Virus record (IMG/VR): IMGVR_UViG_3300043399_000848
Coordinates: 1 to 61,443 of that record
Reading direction: 5' to 3' (one strand)
Source of the DNA: a virus
Length of the DNA: 61,443 nt
Positions 35,007 to 43,713 of the stretch are shown here, piece after piece; the first letter of the stretch is position 1, and every line of letters starts with the position of its first letter. Below the pieces are notes generated by a model. That model was not told the DNA's origin, searched no databases, and saw nothing but the letters and a program-made list of their open reading frames with translations. Made by a program: the position numbers and the translations under genes.

Positions 35007-35167
35007 GCGAGGACCAGCAGAGACGTGCAGATCATCATGACGCCCAGGATGAAAGACACGGCCCCGATCGTATCCGCGTGGTTCCACCGCATTGCGTTCG
35101 GTCCGCCGAAGAAGTTGACGATCAGCCAGCCGAAGGCCACCAGGATCGCTCCCGTGGTAAAGATCAT
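34988..35167 (-). CDS. Small two-span membrane protein
   Basis: This is a 59-aa protein with hydrophobic spans at about 3-20 and 32-55. The ATG overlaps the preceding TGA. It forms part of a run of three tiny membrane proteins in the early leftward arm, a common site for superinfection-exclusion or host-membrane functions (inference). Confidence 0.65.
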   Translation of the reverse strand: MIFTTGAILVAFGWLIVNFFGGPNAMRWNHADTIGAVSFILGVMMICTSLLVLAWRHLP

Positions 35168-35811
35168 TGCTCGCCCCTCTCGTCGTAGGTCACGGTCGAC
35201 GTGTCGCCCAGGCGCCACTTGGACGTGTTCTCAACTCTGTACTCTTGTGTGCAGACCTTGAAGTCAGGGCGCAGGAGTTCGGAGTGCGTGAGGGCTGGGT
35301 CGAAGAACCGGCAACGGTTGTTCGGCTGCAGCGCGAACTGGCCATTGTCGAGCTTGATCAGGTTGAAGCTCTTGTGCTCCTCGGCCGTCTCGGTGAAGCC
35401 GTAGTCGGGGATCCTCGGGTCGGGGCTGCACGAGTCGATCGTGAGCATGTACTCGCCCGGGTGCAGCTTGCGGTCCTTGCCGAAGAACTCCGCACGCAGG
35501 CCCTTCAACAGGGGCTTCTCGACGACTTCCACGTGGTAGCTCATGCAGTCCCAGATCTGGAGCATGTCCAGGGGCAGCAGCTCGCCGGCAGGGGCGTCGC
35601 CGTGCCACAGGAATGCGCTGACCGGCAGCTTGTCGTACAGCGCGCCGTACTGGGGCAGGTACGTCTCGAACCGGAAAGCCTGGCCACGGATGGACTTCAG
35701 GCTGACCCAGATCCCCTCGACCGTCTGGCCGAGCTTGTCCGGGTCGTGTCCGTACAAGTACTCGCTGCGGACCTGCACCTTGACGGGCGGGAGAGGGGTA
35801 ACGAAACTCAT
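35164..35811 (-). CDS. Conserved hypothetical protein
   Basis: This is a 215-aa soluble alpha/beta protein starting at ATG 35811; upstream residues in frame are shadow. It has no transmembrane segments. Local features are GIWVSLKSIRGQAFRFETYLP and an acidic Cys-containing middle (DSCSPDPRIPDYG). It overlaps both neighbours by four bases, so it belongs to a coupled operon with the nucleotide-metabolism genes. Function is unknown. Confidence 0.7.
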   Translation of the reverse strand: MSFVTPLPPVKVQVRSEYLYGHDPDKLGQTVEGIWVSLKSIRGQAFRFETYLPQYGALYDKLPVSAFLWHGDAPAGELLPLDMLQIWDCMSYHVEVVEKPLLKGLRAEFFGKDRKLHPGEYMLTIDSCSPDPRIPDYGFTETAEEHKSFNLIKLDNGQFALQPNNRCRFFDPALTHSELLRPDFKVCTQEYRVENTSKWRLGDTSTVTYDERGEQ

Positions 35812-36065
35812 CGTCTGGTCTCCATGAATTCGGTCTTGCACCACTGCTTGTCCACGAACAGGGACAGGTGGATCGTCTTCCCGTACTGAGCCTGCCACTC
35901 GACCACGCGCGTGCGCAGGTTCCTGGCGATCGCGGCCGCTGCGTCGTTCACGACGGCGTCAGCGACACGCTGCAGGCGCTGGCGGATCGTCTCCCGCAGC
36001 TGGGCCTCCAGGCCCTCCGCCACGAGGTCTGCGATCCTGTGCTCGCTCAGACGGACCTTGGCCAC
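35808..36065 (-). CDS. Small helical hypothetical protein
   Basis: This is an 85-aa protein with a long amphipathic helix region (about 8-60) and a short C-terminal beta part. No motif is recognised. It starts two bases after the MazG-like gene stop and overlaps the next gene. Confidence 0.65.
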   Translation of the reverse strand: MAKVRLSEHRIADLVAEGLEAQLRETIRQRLQRVADAVVNDAAAAIARNLRTRVVEWQAQYGKTIHLSLFVDKQWCKTEFMETRR

Positions 36066-36066
36066 G

Positions 36067-36369
36067 TCAGTCCTTCACGAACGTGCCGTCGGGCATGAGC
36101 TTGCCCTTGCGGTCCTTGATCTGCTCGTATGCGCCAGCGAAGCACCGGACAAGGTCGATGTCCTTCAAAGCGCAATAGTTCACGAGACAAACGACCACGT
36201 CACCGACGGCGTCCTTGATCGCGTCCAGGTCCCCCTTGCCCTCGGCATCACAGAGCTCGCCCATCTCGCTGACTGCCTTCAGCAGTTGACTCGCGGGCGA
36301 CGCGTTTGGGATGATCCCGCGGGCCTCGGCCCATCGGATGACTTCCAACTCGATCGTGCGGTAGTTCAT
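36067..36369 (-). CDS. MazG-like nucleotide pyrophosphohydrolase
   Basis: This is a 100-aa all-helical protein of the MazG/dUTPase-2 superfamily. Metal-binding residues appear as SEMGELCD (about 34-41) and DAVGDVVV (about 53-60), matching the ExxE and ExxD helices. It would hydrolyse (d)NTPs to monophosphates and adjust nucleotide pools. It overlaps the DUF5664 gene, which acts on the same class of substrate. Confidence 0.8.
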   Translation of the reverse strand: MNYRTIELEVIRWAEARGIIPNASPASQLLKAVSEMGELCDAEGKGDLDAIKDAVGDVVVCLVNYCALKDIDLVRCFAGAYEQIKDRKGKLMPDGTFVKD

Positions 36370-36806
36370 TGGCCTACGGTGTCCTCGATCGTGAATGGCT
36401 TCTGTTCGATGTGCTTGTACTGCTCGCGCAGGACGGCCATCTGGTCCTCGACGAACTTGTACGTGCCACGCAGGCCCACGCTCGGCGGCCGGTCGTCGTT
36501 GAGCTTGTCCGCGGCCTGCGCGTCCAGAAGGATCGCTGCGCAGGCCATGATGTTGCCCAGGTGGTGCGTGCCGTCGACCGGGTCGTACTCCTCGCCGGAC
36601 ACGTACGCGTCCAGGTGGCGCTTCATGGCCGAGATATACGTGCTCGACCGCACCCCGGCGATGCGCCAGTTCCACGCCTGGTACTTGCACATGCCCGCGT
36701 ACTGGGCCAGCGACCAGTGCGCGTGCGCGATTGGCGAGCACAGGGCCAGCGGGACCTTCTTGTCCCCGATCGCGGTTTTTGGATTGGTGTCTTTTCCTTC
36801 GCTCAC
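36366..36806 (-). CDS. DUF5664 (dATP/dGTP diphosphohydrolase N-terminal-like) protein
   Basis: This 146-aa protein carries the family pattern KVPLALCSPIAHAHWSLAQYAG near the N-terminus. A helix with MKRHLDAYVSGEEYDP and HHLGNIMACAAILLDA follows. Homologues are annotated as dATP/dGTP diphosphohydrolase-like and are frequent in phages beside polymerase genes. The neighbouring MazG-like gene and DNA polymerase support a role in dNTP-pool control. Activity has not been shown for this protein. Confidence 0.75.
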   Translation of the reverse strand: MSEGKDTNPKTAIGDKKVPLALCSPIAHAHWSLAQYAGMCKYQAWNWRIAGVRSSTYISAMKRHLDAYVSGEEYDPVDGTHHLGNIMACAAILLDAQAADKLNDDRPPSVGLRGTYKFVEDQMAVLREQYKHIEQKPFTIEDTVGQ

Positions 36807-38905
36807 TTCTTAAACCTCCTCGAACGATATGCCTCGTAGCTCAGCGGAAGGTCCGCGTACCAGTCGGCAGGCTTGCACATCAGTCGCCCAAATTCTTCCT
36901 CGGATCCAAAGCCCTCGGGAACGTGGGCCATCAGCTCGTCGTGGGCCATCAGCACGATCGGGTACCCGGCGGCCTCGACGTTCATCGCGCCCTGGGCCAG
37001 GATGTCGCGAGCGGTGCCTTGCACAGCGCTCTGGTAGATGCTGCTGCCGATCAGCTTGTGCCGGCAGAACTTGCGCGTGTACGTGTCGACAGACTCGACC
37101 GCGACCACCGGCCGGCGGGCCTTGCGCTTCTCGGTGGCGCACGTCTCCGGGTTGTAGAAGTCCTCGAACCAGGGCGCGTCCTGAATCTCCACACGAGGCG
37201 ACGACCAGGCGATCACGCGGCCGCTCGGCAGACGCATCCAGAGGAAGTTCTTGTGGACCTTCAGGGCCAGCTTCTCGCCGGCCTTGAACCACTCGCCAGG
37301 GTTCTGCGTGGCCTTGATCGAGGCGTCGCCGCAGGCGTACCAAGAGTCGCGGATCTTCGACCACTTCTTGCGCAGCAGAGCGACCGCCTGCTCGCCCTGT
37401 TCGAGGGTCATCGTGACCCCGTACTGGATCGCGTAGTCCACCAGGCCCTTGCCGCCCAGAGAGAAGATCCCGCCAAGAATGGGCGCCTTACTGAACTGGC
37501 GCTGGTCCTTCGTGACCTTGTCGTAGGGAACCCTGAACAGGTCCACCGCGTACATCTTGTAGGGATCGAGCCCGCCCCTGAACGCCTCGACCAGGTCGTG
37601 CTGGCCGGACAGCCAGGCGGCCACCCGGACCTCGACGTTGGCATAGTCAGCGTCGATGAAATCGTGCCCGGGCTTGGCCTTGAGCACGCCGCGGATGCAG
37701 CTAACGGCCGCGTCCATGACATCGTCGCCCCACAACAGGATCGCGGCCTCGTGGTCGCCCGAGCCGAGGATCTCGTGCGCGTTGGCGATGTCGTCGAGGC
37801 CCTTCTTCTCGTTGACCATCAGCGTGGGCCGAGCGATGTTTTGCACGTTGAAGCCACCTCGGCTGGCCCACCGACCGGTGCCCGCGCCGTGGTACACGAA
37901 CAGGTTCTTCATCGTGCCGTCGTCGGCGGCGATCTTCAGGATCCGGTCGTACTTGGCCGTGCTCGTCTGGCACACCGCGGCGCGGATCTCCAGCGCCCGG
38001 CGAACCTCGGGCGTCAGGTCGGTCCTCTTGAGCACGGACTCGACCGTGTCTCCGGTCATGTCAGGCATCAGGTCGTCGGTGTCCTTCTCCTCGTCGAAGG
38101 TCACCGGCTCGGCGAGGCCATGCTGCTCGTTGACCCATGTCAGCAGCCCGTTGCGATCGGTGGCTCGCAACACCCGCCGGCCGGTGATCCCTCTAAGCTC
38201 CCGGTTCAGCCGCTCCTTCTCGGCCTCGACCAGGTTGCGAATGTTCTTCGCCTCGTCCAGTGCCACGGGCACGCCACGCAGGTTCATCCTCTGCGTGAGC
38301 AGCCACACCTCCTGCTCGAAGTCGGACAGCGGGCGTAGCTTGGCGGCTACAGCCTCCTCCGTGACCACGTCCTGGGCGTTGTACGAAACGAACTCTGCAA
38401 ACAGCTTCTCGTCCTCGACCCACTTCCCCGCGCGCTTGAGCGTGGGCGGATGCGGCACGCACAACCTCTGGATCAGGTACTTGCCCCGCTTGTCCTTCTG
38501 CTGGTCACTGGGCAGGCCCAGCGCCTCGGCGCACTTGCCCAGAGCCTGAGGCAGGTTCATCGCCGCTGCCTGCGCCATCGTGTCGACGCACTGCTCCAGC
38601 TTCAGCGGTGGCCAGCCGTACTTGGGCACGCAGACGTTGGCCCAGATGTTGTATTCGAACATCGCGTTCCAGGCCCGGATGCGGCCGCCCGAGGCAACGT
38701 GGTCGAGCAGCTGCTCCAGCTCCTGACGTCGGCACCAGTCGTCGGACAGGTGCGGCCCGCGGTGGGACACGACTGGCACGGCCATGTCCGGCATGCGGAA
38801 GGCCAGCATCAGAGCCTCGCACTCGGGATCCTTCGAGTAGCGCTCGACACCGAGCTTGATGTCGGTGGCACTGCGTGACTCGAAGTCGATCGGTACGATG
38901 CTCAT
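36803..38905 (-). CDS. DNA polymerase I (family A) with 3'-5' exonuclease
   Basis: This is a 700-aa replicative polymerase. The N-terminal exonuclease has motif I DFES (D7, E9). The polymerase domain has motif A DADYANVEVRVA near 418 and motif B around RQFSKAPILGGIFSLGG near 472. Motif C is HDE near 655 (LMAHDELMAHV). All catalytic acids are present. No 5'-3' exonuclease is fused. It works with the SSB-like, DUF2800, primase-helicase and SNF2-like proteins as a phage-encoded replisome. Overlaps on both sides show operon coupling. Confidence 0.95.
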   Translation of the reverse strand: MSIVPIDFESRSATDIKLGVERYSKDPECEALMLAFRMPDMAVPVVSHRGPHLSDDWCRRQELEQLLDHVASGGRIRAWNAMFEYNIWANVCVPKYGWPPLKLEQCVDTMAQAAAMNLPQALGKCAEALGLPSDQQKDKRGKYLIQRLCVPHPPTLKRAGKWVEDEKLFAEFVSYNAQDVVTEEAVAAKLRPLSDFEQEVWLLTQRMNLRGVPVALDEAKNIRNLVEAEKERLNRELRGITGRRVLRATDRNGLLTWVNEQHGLAEPVTFDEEKDTDDLMPDMTGDTVESVLKRTDLTPEVRRALEIRAAVCQTSTAKYDRILKIAADDGTMKNLFVYHGAGTGRWASRGGFNVQNIARPTLMVNEKKGLDDIANAHEILGSGDHEAAILLWGDDVMDAAVSCIRGVLKAKPGHDFIDADYANVEVRVAAWLSGQHDLVEAFRGGLDPYKMYAVDLFRVPYDKVTKDQRQFSKAPILGGIFSLGGKGLVDYAIQYGVTMTLEQGEQAVALLRKKWSKIRDSWYACGDASIKATQNPGEWFKAGEKLALKVHKNFLWMRLPSGRVIAWSSPRVEIQDAPWFEDFYNPETCATEKRKARRPVVAVESVDTYTRKFCRHKLIGSSIYQSAVQGTARDILAQGAMNVEAAGYPIVLMAHDELMAHVPEGFGSEEEFGRLMCKPADWYADLPLSYEAYRSRRFKK

Positions 38906-39741
38906 GCCCTGGCTAGCGCATGATCTCGGGGGACCTTGAAGCCGGCCGCCTTGGCGTGCCCGCCACCGCCGTACTGCTTCGCCACCTCGGACACGTCCAC
39001 GCCCTCGTCGGCGGCACGCAGGCCGAACACGCGGCCCTCGGCTGTGTCCCAGTAGCAGGCCGCGAACGGCTCGCCCTGCGCCATCAGGTGCGCGGCATCG
39101 CTCACCAGCGTGTAGGGCAAGCTGGCCACCGGCACGTCATAGGCGCCGATCACCATGCGCCGCTTGCACACCGCCACCAGTTCGGCCACGTCCTTGTGGT
39201 GCTTGCGCTCGATGGCCGCGCCGGCTGCGGTCATCTGCAACAGCTCGACCTGGTCCGCGCTCATCAGTCGGTCCCAGTTCTCGAACGTGTACTCGTGCGA
39301 AAACACGAGCGCCTGGATCTCGCGGGTGCCGGGCAGCTTGAACCGCCACAAATCCCGGTCTTCAATGTGCCCGAGCAGCAGCGGCCGGTCCTCGCCCGGG
39401 AACAGATAGTCCCAGGCCAGCGTGGAGCCGCTGCGGTTCAAATCGCAGAACCAACCGAAACGGTCGCCGTAATCCAAACTGCGCAGTGGCAGCAGGTCAT
39501 CCATGGCCGTCTTGTGGTGGTCGATCAGTGTGACGCGATTGGCCGTCGTCAACATCTGCTCCACGACGGCCCGCTTGTAGCTGAAGTCCACGAGGAACAC
39601 ATCCCGCCCACGCACGTCGGGTGGGTCCTGCTGGTACACGCCAGCGTGGTAGTCGGCGCCCGTGCCGTACTTGCGCCAAAAGCACCAGGCGGCGCTAAAA
39701 CCGTCGGCGCAATTTCCGTGGTAGATCACAAGAGGCTTCAT
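38902..39741 (-). CDS. DHH-family phosphoesterase (nanoRNase/RecJ-like)
   Basis: This is a 279-aa protein. The DHH domain shows HGNCADG (H8-D13), D52 in FLVDFS, and the signature DHH at 74-76. A C-terminal DHHA1-like part has GGGGHAKAAGF near 260-272. The family hydrolyses short oligonucleotides, ssDNA ends or cyclic dinucleotides. GGAG five bases before ATG 39741 fixes the start. It could recycle nucleotides or degrade cyclic-nucleotide signals; the phage role is not determined. Confidence 0.85.
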   Translation of the reverse strand: MKPLVIYHGNCADGFSAAWCFWRKYGTGADYHAGVYQQDPPDVRGRDVFLVDFSYKRAVVEQMLTTANRVTLIDHHKTAMDDLLPLRSLDYGDRFGWFCDLNRSGSTLAWDYLFPGEDRPLLLGHIEDRDLWRFKLPGTREIQALVFSHEYTFENWDRLMSADQVELLQMTAAGAAIERKHHKDVAELVAVCKRRMVIGAYDVPVASLPYTLVSDAAHLMAQGEPFAACYWDTAEGRVFGLRAADEGVDVSEVAKQYGGGGHAKAAGFKVPRDHALARA

Positions 39742-39920
39742 GACTTCTCCGTTGTTAAGCGACCAGATTGCCCGCCATCCTGCTGTTGTTGTTACCCCAG
39801 GGGAGCAGTTTGTGCATGCCGAGAAAGTTGAACTCGATCGGGACTTTCCGGCTAGCATGGCGGGCCTTGGCAGCACCGTGGTCAGCGGCGCTTAGGAGAT
39901 CCCCCGGCCCGGTTGTTCCG

Positions 39921-40106
39921 TCAGTAGGTGGTGCCGCCCTCGCTGACCTCGTCGTGCAGCGTGGGGAAGTCGCCAGTGGGCGGGAGCTGCGCTTCGGCCT
40001 GGACCTTGATCGTGGTCAGCGCGTTGGCGGTGTTCTGCTGCAGGAGGTTCAGCGCGTTCAAAGCCGCGTTGACCGTTTCCAGCGAGAGTTCGAGCTTGAG
40101 GATCAT
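39921..40106 (-). CDS. Small hypothetical protein
   Basis: This is a 61-aa protein with a helical N-terminal half (LELSLETVNAALNALNLLQQ) and an acidic Pro/Thr-rich tail. It sits just after the SSB-like gene with GGAA before the ATG. The 179 bases between it and the DHH gene show no convincing gene. Function is unknown. Confidence 0.6.
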   Translation of the reverse strand: MILKLELSLETVNAALNALNLLQQNTANALTTIKVQAEAQLPPTGDFPTLHDEVSEGGTTY

Positions 40107-40117
40107 GCTGGTTCCTT

Positions 40118-40735
40118 TCAGTTCAGGAGGTCGTCTTCGTCGTCGAAATCGTCGAACTCGTCAGCGGCGCTGCGTCGCGAACCGCCCAGCGCCTCGCCGT
40201 CGCGGACCTTCTGCAGGCTGTTCAGGTACACGCCGACGCCGCCCTTGCCCTTCGGGTAGAAGGCGAAGTTGATCGACGCGCGACCCCAGTCGCCGCTCTT
40301 GACCTGGGACTCGGTCAGGGTCTTCAGCTTCCCCTCGGAGTCGCGCTCCATGCCCACGACCTGGGGCGCCGGGAGGGCGTTGCCGTCCTTGTCCTCGGCG
40401 GCCGTCTTGGCGCTGACCACCCACACGCCGGGGATCGGCTTCGGGTTGCCCTTGCTGTCTGTCAGCTTGTCGCCGTCCTTGATCGGGCAGTGGAACTCGG
40501 GGCCAGGCTTGCCCTCGTGCTTGATGTACAGGTCGCGCTGCTCCTTGTAGGCGGCGTCGAGCGCGGCCTTGTCCTCGGAGTTGGCCTTCGGGATCAGCAG
40601 CTGGACGCTGTACTCCTCCTTGCTGTTCTGCGTGTTCAGGTGAGGGCGGAACACGTGGAGGTAGCTGAAGCGGACGGGCTTGCCCTTCTCGCCTCCCAGA
40701 CGCACGGTCGTTGCCTTCGGTTTCTCGGTTGCCAT
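40118..40735 (-). CDS. DUF2815 single-stranded DNA-binding protein
   Basis: This is a 205-aa protein of the DUF2815 family, the phage T7 gp2.5-like OB-fold ssDNA-binding proteins. The fold region covers about 10-170, with FSYLHVFRPHL, EYSVQLLIPK and WGRASINFAFYPKGKGGVG. The C-terminus is strongly acidic (DDFDDEDDLLN), as in gp2.5, where the tail contacts polymerase and helicase. It is flanked by DUF2800 and polymerase genes, the usual trio. Confidence 0.88.
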   Translation of the reverse strand: MATEKPKATTVRLGGEKGKPVRFSYLHVFRPHLNTQNSKEEYSVQLLIPKANSEDKAALDAAYKEQRDLYIKHEGKPGPEFHCPIKDGDKLTDSKGNPKPIPGVWVVSAKTAAEDKDGNALPAPQVVGMERDSEGKLKTLTESQVKSGDWGRASINFAFYPKGKGGVGVYLNSLQKVRDGEALGGSRRSAADEFDDFDDEDDLLN

Positions 40736-40780
40736 CGTTGACTTTCGGTTGACTGCCGGCGTCCGGCCGGCGGCGGGCGA

Positions 40781-41998
40781 TCAGTCGAGGTGACCGAACG
40801 CTTCGTCTGCGTCCCCCTTGGACGCGGACGTGACCTTCCTGCCGCTGCCCTTCGGGGCCAGGGTCGGGGCCCCCGGGGGCTTGTGCAGCAGGTCACCCAG
40901 GAGTTCGGTCAGGTTCTTCGCACCGACCAGCTTCTCCAGCTGGGTCAGGTTGACCAGCTCCGGGTCCTTGTAGATCTCGCCGGGCTTGTACCCGTTGTGG
41001 ATCAGCACGTGCGCGGCCTTGACGGGATCCCTGACGACACGGTTGCTGCGCCCCTCGACGACCTCGTACCTGCTCAACTCGATCAGCCCACGGCTGGCGC
41101 TCTTGACCAGGTACGACTTGACGTCGCCCATCCACTTGGTCGCGATCGCAGCCCTGTCGTAGACCCGCTCCAGCTGCTCGGGTGTCAGCTCCTCGGGGTC
41201 GCGCAGGCTCCACGGCTGCTCGGCCGCTTCCAACATGTACCGAGCCCTGGCCGCGCACTTGAACCGGGCCTTGCAGAACCCCGACGAGCAGTGCTCACCA
41301 GGCGAGAATCTGGCCTGGCTGAAGTCGCCGTGCAGCGCAGCCCACGCGATCGCTGCCCGCGGCACGACCAGCTCGTCGGCCCACGCCAGGATCCCCTCCG
41401 GGCCCTCGACGTCCAGCGTCTCCGCGGCGACGTTGCTCAGCCTGGGCTGGTGGATGACCACCTCGACCTGGCTGAAGTCGTACAGGAGGTGGTACGCGTG
41501 GTAGGCGCCCAGCCCGTACAGGCGCAGCTGTCCCTTGTCCGTGACGCGCACGCCCTGCCCGAACTTGAGGTCGATCACGATCACCCGGCCGGGCATGATG
41601 ATCACCACGTCGCCCGTGCCGAAACCCTCCGGCACCCACTGGCTGAAGTCGAGGCGCTGCTCCAGCATCACGACGACGTTCTTCGGGCCGTACTTCTTGC
41701 GGCACTCCTCGATCGTCTTGATCACGTACTCGACGTACGTGTCGATGTGGTCGCTGAACTCGCGGTTGTAGAACTCGCTGTAGTCGGGGACCAAAGACTC
41801 GTCGTCGTGCGGACCCTGGCCCAGGTAGTTCCTCAGCCGGGTCTCTGCGACAGCGTGTGCGCACGTCCCCTCGCGGCTGTAGTCGCTGTCCTCGTCCTCG
41901 ATGTCGCGCTCCATGTAGGCGCTCATCGTGCAAGCGGACCACTTCTTGAACCCGCTCGCGCTGAGCTTCGCATGCGCCCTCGGCGCGGCATCGGTCAC
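40781..41998 (-). CDS. DUF2800 RecB/Cas4-like nuclease
   Basis: This is a 405-aa protein of the DUF2800 family within the PD-(D/E)XK nuclease superfamily. The active-site pattern is D in GTGDVVII followed by VIDLKFG (D-x-K), with an upstream EGTCAHAVAE helix. A Cys cluster CSSGFCKARFKC at about 235-246 recalls the Fe-S-binding cysteines of Cas4 and AddB. It probably provides exonuclease function in replication-coupled recombination together with DUF2815. It overlaps the next gene by four bases. Confidence 0.82.
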   Translation of the reverse strand: MTDAAPRAHAKLSASGFKKWSACTMSAYMERDIEDEDSDYSREGTCAHAVAETRLRNYLGQGPHDDESLVPDYSEFYNREFSDHIDTYVEYVIKTIEECRKKYGPKNVVVMLEQRLDFSQWVPEGFGTGDVVIIMPGRVIVIDLKFGQGVRVTDKGQLRLYGLGAYHAYHLLYDFSQVEVVIHQPRLSNVAAETLDVEGPEGILAWADELVVPRAAIAWAALHGDFSQARFSPGEHCSSGFCKARFKCAARARYMLEAAEQPWSLRDPEELTPEQLERVYDRAAIATKWMGDVKSYLVKSASRGLIELSRYEVVEGRSNRVVRDPVKAAHVLIHNGYKPGEIYKDPELVNLTQLEKLVGAKNLTELLGDLLHKPPGAPTLAPKGSGRKVTSASKGDADEAFGHLD

Positions 41999-42309
41999 TC
42001 GTCGCTCCCGGCCAGCAGGTCGCGGCGGCCGCTCTCGACCAGGATCGTCCGCTCACGGTCGGGACCGATGATCGACTCGCCCACGTCGGGACGGTTGACC
42101 GAGGCCTGGGACGCAGCGGCGGCCAGGATCTGGTCCATGTTCTCGGCCAGGAACTTGCCCACCACGTGGGCGGCGCTGCGCGGGTTGAACTCGAACGGCT
42201 TCTGCACGCCGCCGATCTCCAGCTCGCCCGTCTTGAGGTTGTCCTGCAGCACGATCACCACGCTCGGCGCGGCGAGGTCCATCGTCAGTTCGGTGCTCTC
42301 GTCAGACAT
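41995..42309 (-). CDS. Conserved protein upstream of DUF2800
   Basis: This is a 104-aa acidic protein starting at ATG 42309. The central segment has NPRSAAHVVGKFLAENMDQIL as an amphipathic helix. It overlaps genes on both sides. Proteins of this type accompany DUF2800 in phage operons; the role is unknown. Confidence 0.65.
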   Translation of the reverse strand: MSDESTELTMDLAAPSVVIVLQDNLKTGELEIGGVQKPFEFNPRSAAHVVGKFLAENMDQILAAAASQASVNRPDVGESIIGPDRERTILVESGRRDLLAGSDE

Positions 42310-42721
42310 TGCAGAACTCCTTCGCAGCTGCCAAGAAGGCAGCCAGGCTGTCACTCGGGACCGACTTGAGGCCGTCGGGGCCGAAACGCTTGATCAGGGC
42401 GCGGGCCTCGGCCGATCGCTCGCCGCGCATGTGCGGGGTCAGCAGCGTTCGGATCTGCACACGGACCTCCTCCTCGTCAGCCGCGGGCGGGGGAGGGGGC
42501 GGTTCCACGCCGGCCATCTCGTCGACCAGGGCCACGTCCTCCGCGGCCAGCGTGACCGGGGCAGGCGGGGCAGGCGGGGCAGGCGGGGCAGGGGGGACGC
42601 GGACCAAGCCCGGCGCGGTCCACACGTCCTGCGTGACGGGCGCCCGCCACTCCTTGACCGCGCGCTCGGCGGCGGCCATCACCTCGTCCAGCGAGGCACC
42701 GCTGAATTCGATCTTGATCAC
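42302..42721 (-). CDS. Two-domain protein with Pro-Ala linker
   Basis: This is a 139-aa protein. A small N-terminal helix domain (1-38) is followed by a PPAPPAPPAP linker encoded by short GGCAGGCGG tandem DNA. A DEMAGVEPPPPPP stretch and a helical C-terminal domain (85-139) come after, the latter containing LLTPHMRGERSAEARALIKRFG. It is probably a DNA-metabolism accessory by operon context. No family is named. Confidence 0.65.
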   Translation of the reverse strand: MIKIEFSGASLDEVMAAAERAVKEWRAPVTQDVWTAPGLVRVPPAPPAPPAPPAPVTLAAEDVALVDEMAGVEPPPPPPAADEEEVRVQIRTLLTPHMRGERSAEARALIKRFGPDGLKSVPSDSLAAFLAAAKEFCNV

Positions 42722-42912
42722 GGCAGCACCTCCAGCGCGGCCGCGCGGACACGCACCACCGCTCCGGTGTGCACGTCCTTGATCTCGAACCAGTAGCCGC
42801 GGCCGGTCCGCAGCACTCGGGCGATCTCGCCCAGTCCCTCCTGGACGCCTCGGGGGGTCCTGTACAGGACTCGCACTCCGGGCACCAGGTTCGCATACAG
42901 TTTGGTGGTCAA
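42718..42912 (-). CDS. First gene of the leftward early operon, small beta protein
   Basis: This is a 64-aa protein. GGAGG five bases before TTG 42912 decides the start; the frame upstream of it crosses the operator and is unlikely to be translated. The fold looks like a small SH3-like barrel (GVRVLYRTPRGVQEGLGEIARV then GYWFEIKDVH). Being promoter-proximal, it may be regulatory. Confidence 0.6.
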   Translation of the reverse strand: MTTKLYANLVPGVRVLYRTPRGVQEGLGEIARVLRTGRGYWFEIKDVHTGAVVRVRAAALEVLP

Positions 42913-42935
42913 GCTGTCCTCCGTTGGTGGCACGC

Positions 42936-42959
42936 CAGTATAACTGTCATCTCCTGACA
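42936..42959 (-). promoter_or_regulatory. Leftward early promoter/operator with TGTCA-N5-TGACA palindrome
   Basis: A perfect inverted repeat TGTCA/TGACA with a 5-base spacer occupies 42945-42959. A TATACT element (reading leftward, about 42938-42943) lies next to it at -10 position. The -35 is not clear. It lies between the repressor gene and the early leftward operon, so it is a likely binding site for the adjacent XRE repressor. Confidence 0.55.
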
Positions 42960-42990
42960 ATGTGGTTGTATTCCCGACACGGGCGCTGGG

Positions 42991-43713
42991 TTACTCCAAC
43001 GAGATCAGGTACGCGGCCGCCTCCTCGGCGGTGCTGACCTGTCGGATCGAGACCCCGAACAGGTTCTTGGCCGTCTCCAGGGTGCCGTTGTAGTCGACCA
43101 CGTCTTTGGACCACACGACGAGGTGCTTCGAGAACGCCTGCGCCAGGGCTCGCTCATAGAGCAGGAGCCTGCCCATGTGGAAAGTGAGCGAGTCGATCGA
43201 CGAATTGCCCGTGTAGCAGCACATCGTCTTCCCGTGCTTATACCTCACCCGCATCGGGAACGGATGTGAGGACACCTCCACGTCGAAGCAGCCCTCGTGC
43301 TCAGGGTTGGTCTGCACCAGGTGGTACTCGACGGCACGCCAGAACGTCTCCTCGGCACGTGTCGGGCGGTCCGTTGCGCGACGCAGGGGGTGACCCAGGA
43401 AGGTGCCAGAGTGGCCTGCGTGAGTGGGCCCTAGAGCAGGCGCAGCCTGCGGGCCCGTGGACGACACGACTCCGATCTTCCACACGTCACCCGGGTCCGC
43501 GGCGTCGTTCATCAACCACTCGATCGGGACCCTCGTCAGGCGGGATACGGCCATCACCTGTTCGGCACTGGGGCGCGACCGGGAGTTGGGGTCCTTGGAC
43601 TCGAAGAAAGCGTAACCGCTGCGGGTGATCCCGCATGCGGCAGCGAGCTGGGCCTGGGTCATGTCAGCGAAACGCCTGGCGGCCCTCAGGCGCTCCCACA
43701 GTTGGCTTGCCAT
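42991..43713 (-). CDS. XRE-family repressor (lysogeny regulator) without S24 peptidase
   Basis: This is a 240-aa protein. The N-terminal helix-turn-helix (about 5-70) contains MTQAQLAAACGITRSGYAFFE and a region ending VPIEWLMND. The C-terminal half (about 120-240) lacks the Ser/Lys dyad of LexA/CI-type S24 domains. It has a compact alpha/beta sequence with DVEVSSHPFPMRVRYKHGKT, perhaps a nuclease-like or ligand-sensing fold. It is located between divergent operons, as expected for a CI analogue. Induction may therefore not be RecA-type self-cleavage. GTG 43722 is an alternative start; neither has a strong ribosome site. Confidence 0.82.
   Translation of the reverse strand: MASQLWERLRAARRFADMTQAQLAAACGITRSGYAFFESKDPNSRSRPSAEQVMAVSRLTRVPIEWLMNDAADPGDVWKIGVVSSTGPQAAPALGPTHAGHSGTFLGHPLRRATDRPTRAEETFWRAVEYHLVQTNPEHEGCFDVEVSSHPFPMRVRYKHGKTMCCYTGNSSIDSLTFHMGRLLLYERALAQAFSKHLVVWSKDVVDYNGTLETAKNLFGVSIRQVSTAEEAAAYLISLE

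Noticed and set aside
36067-38905. 2-aminoadenine (Z) genome system
   Set aside because: MazG-like and family A polymerase genes are present but no PurZ-like synthetase was seen anywhere in the window.
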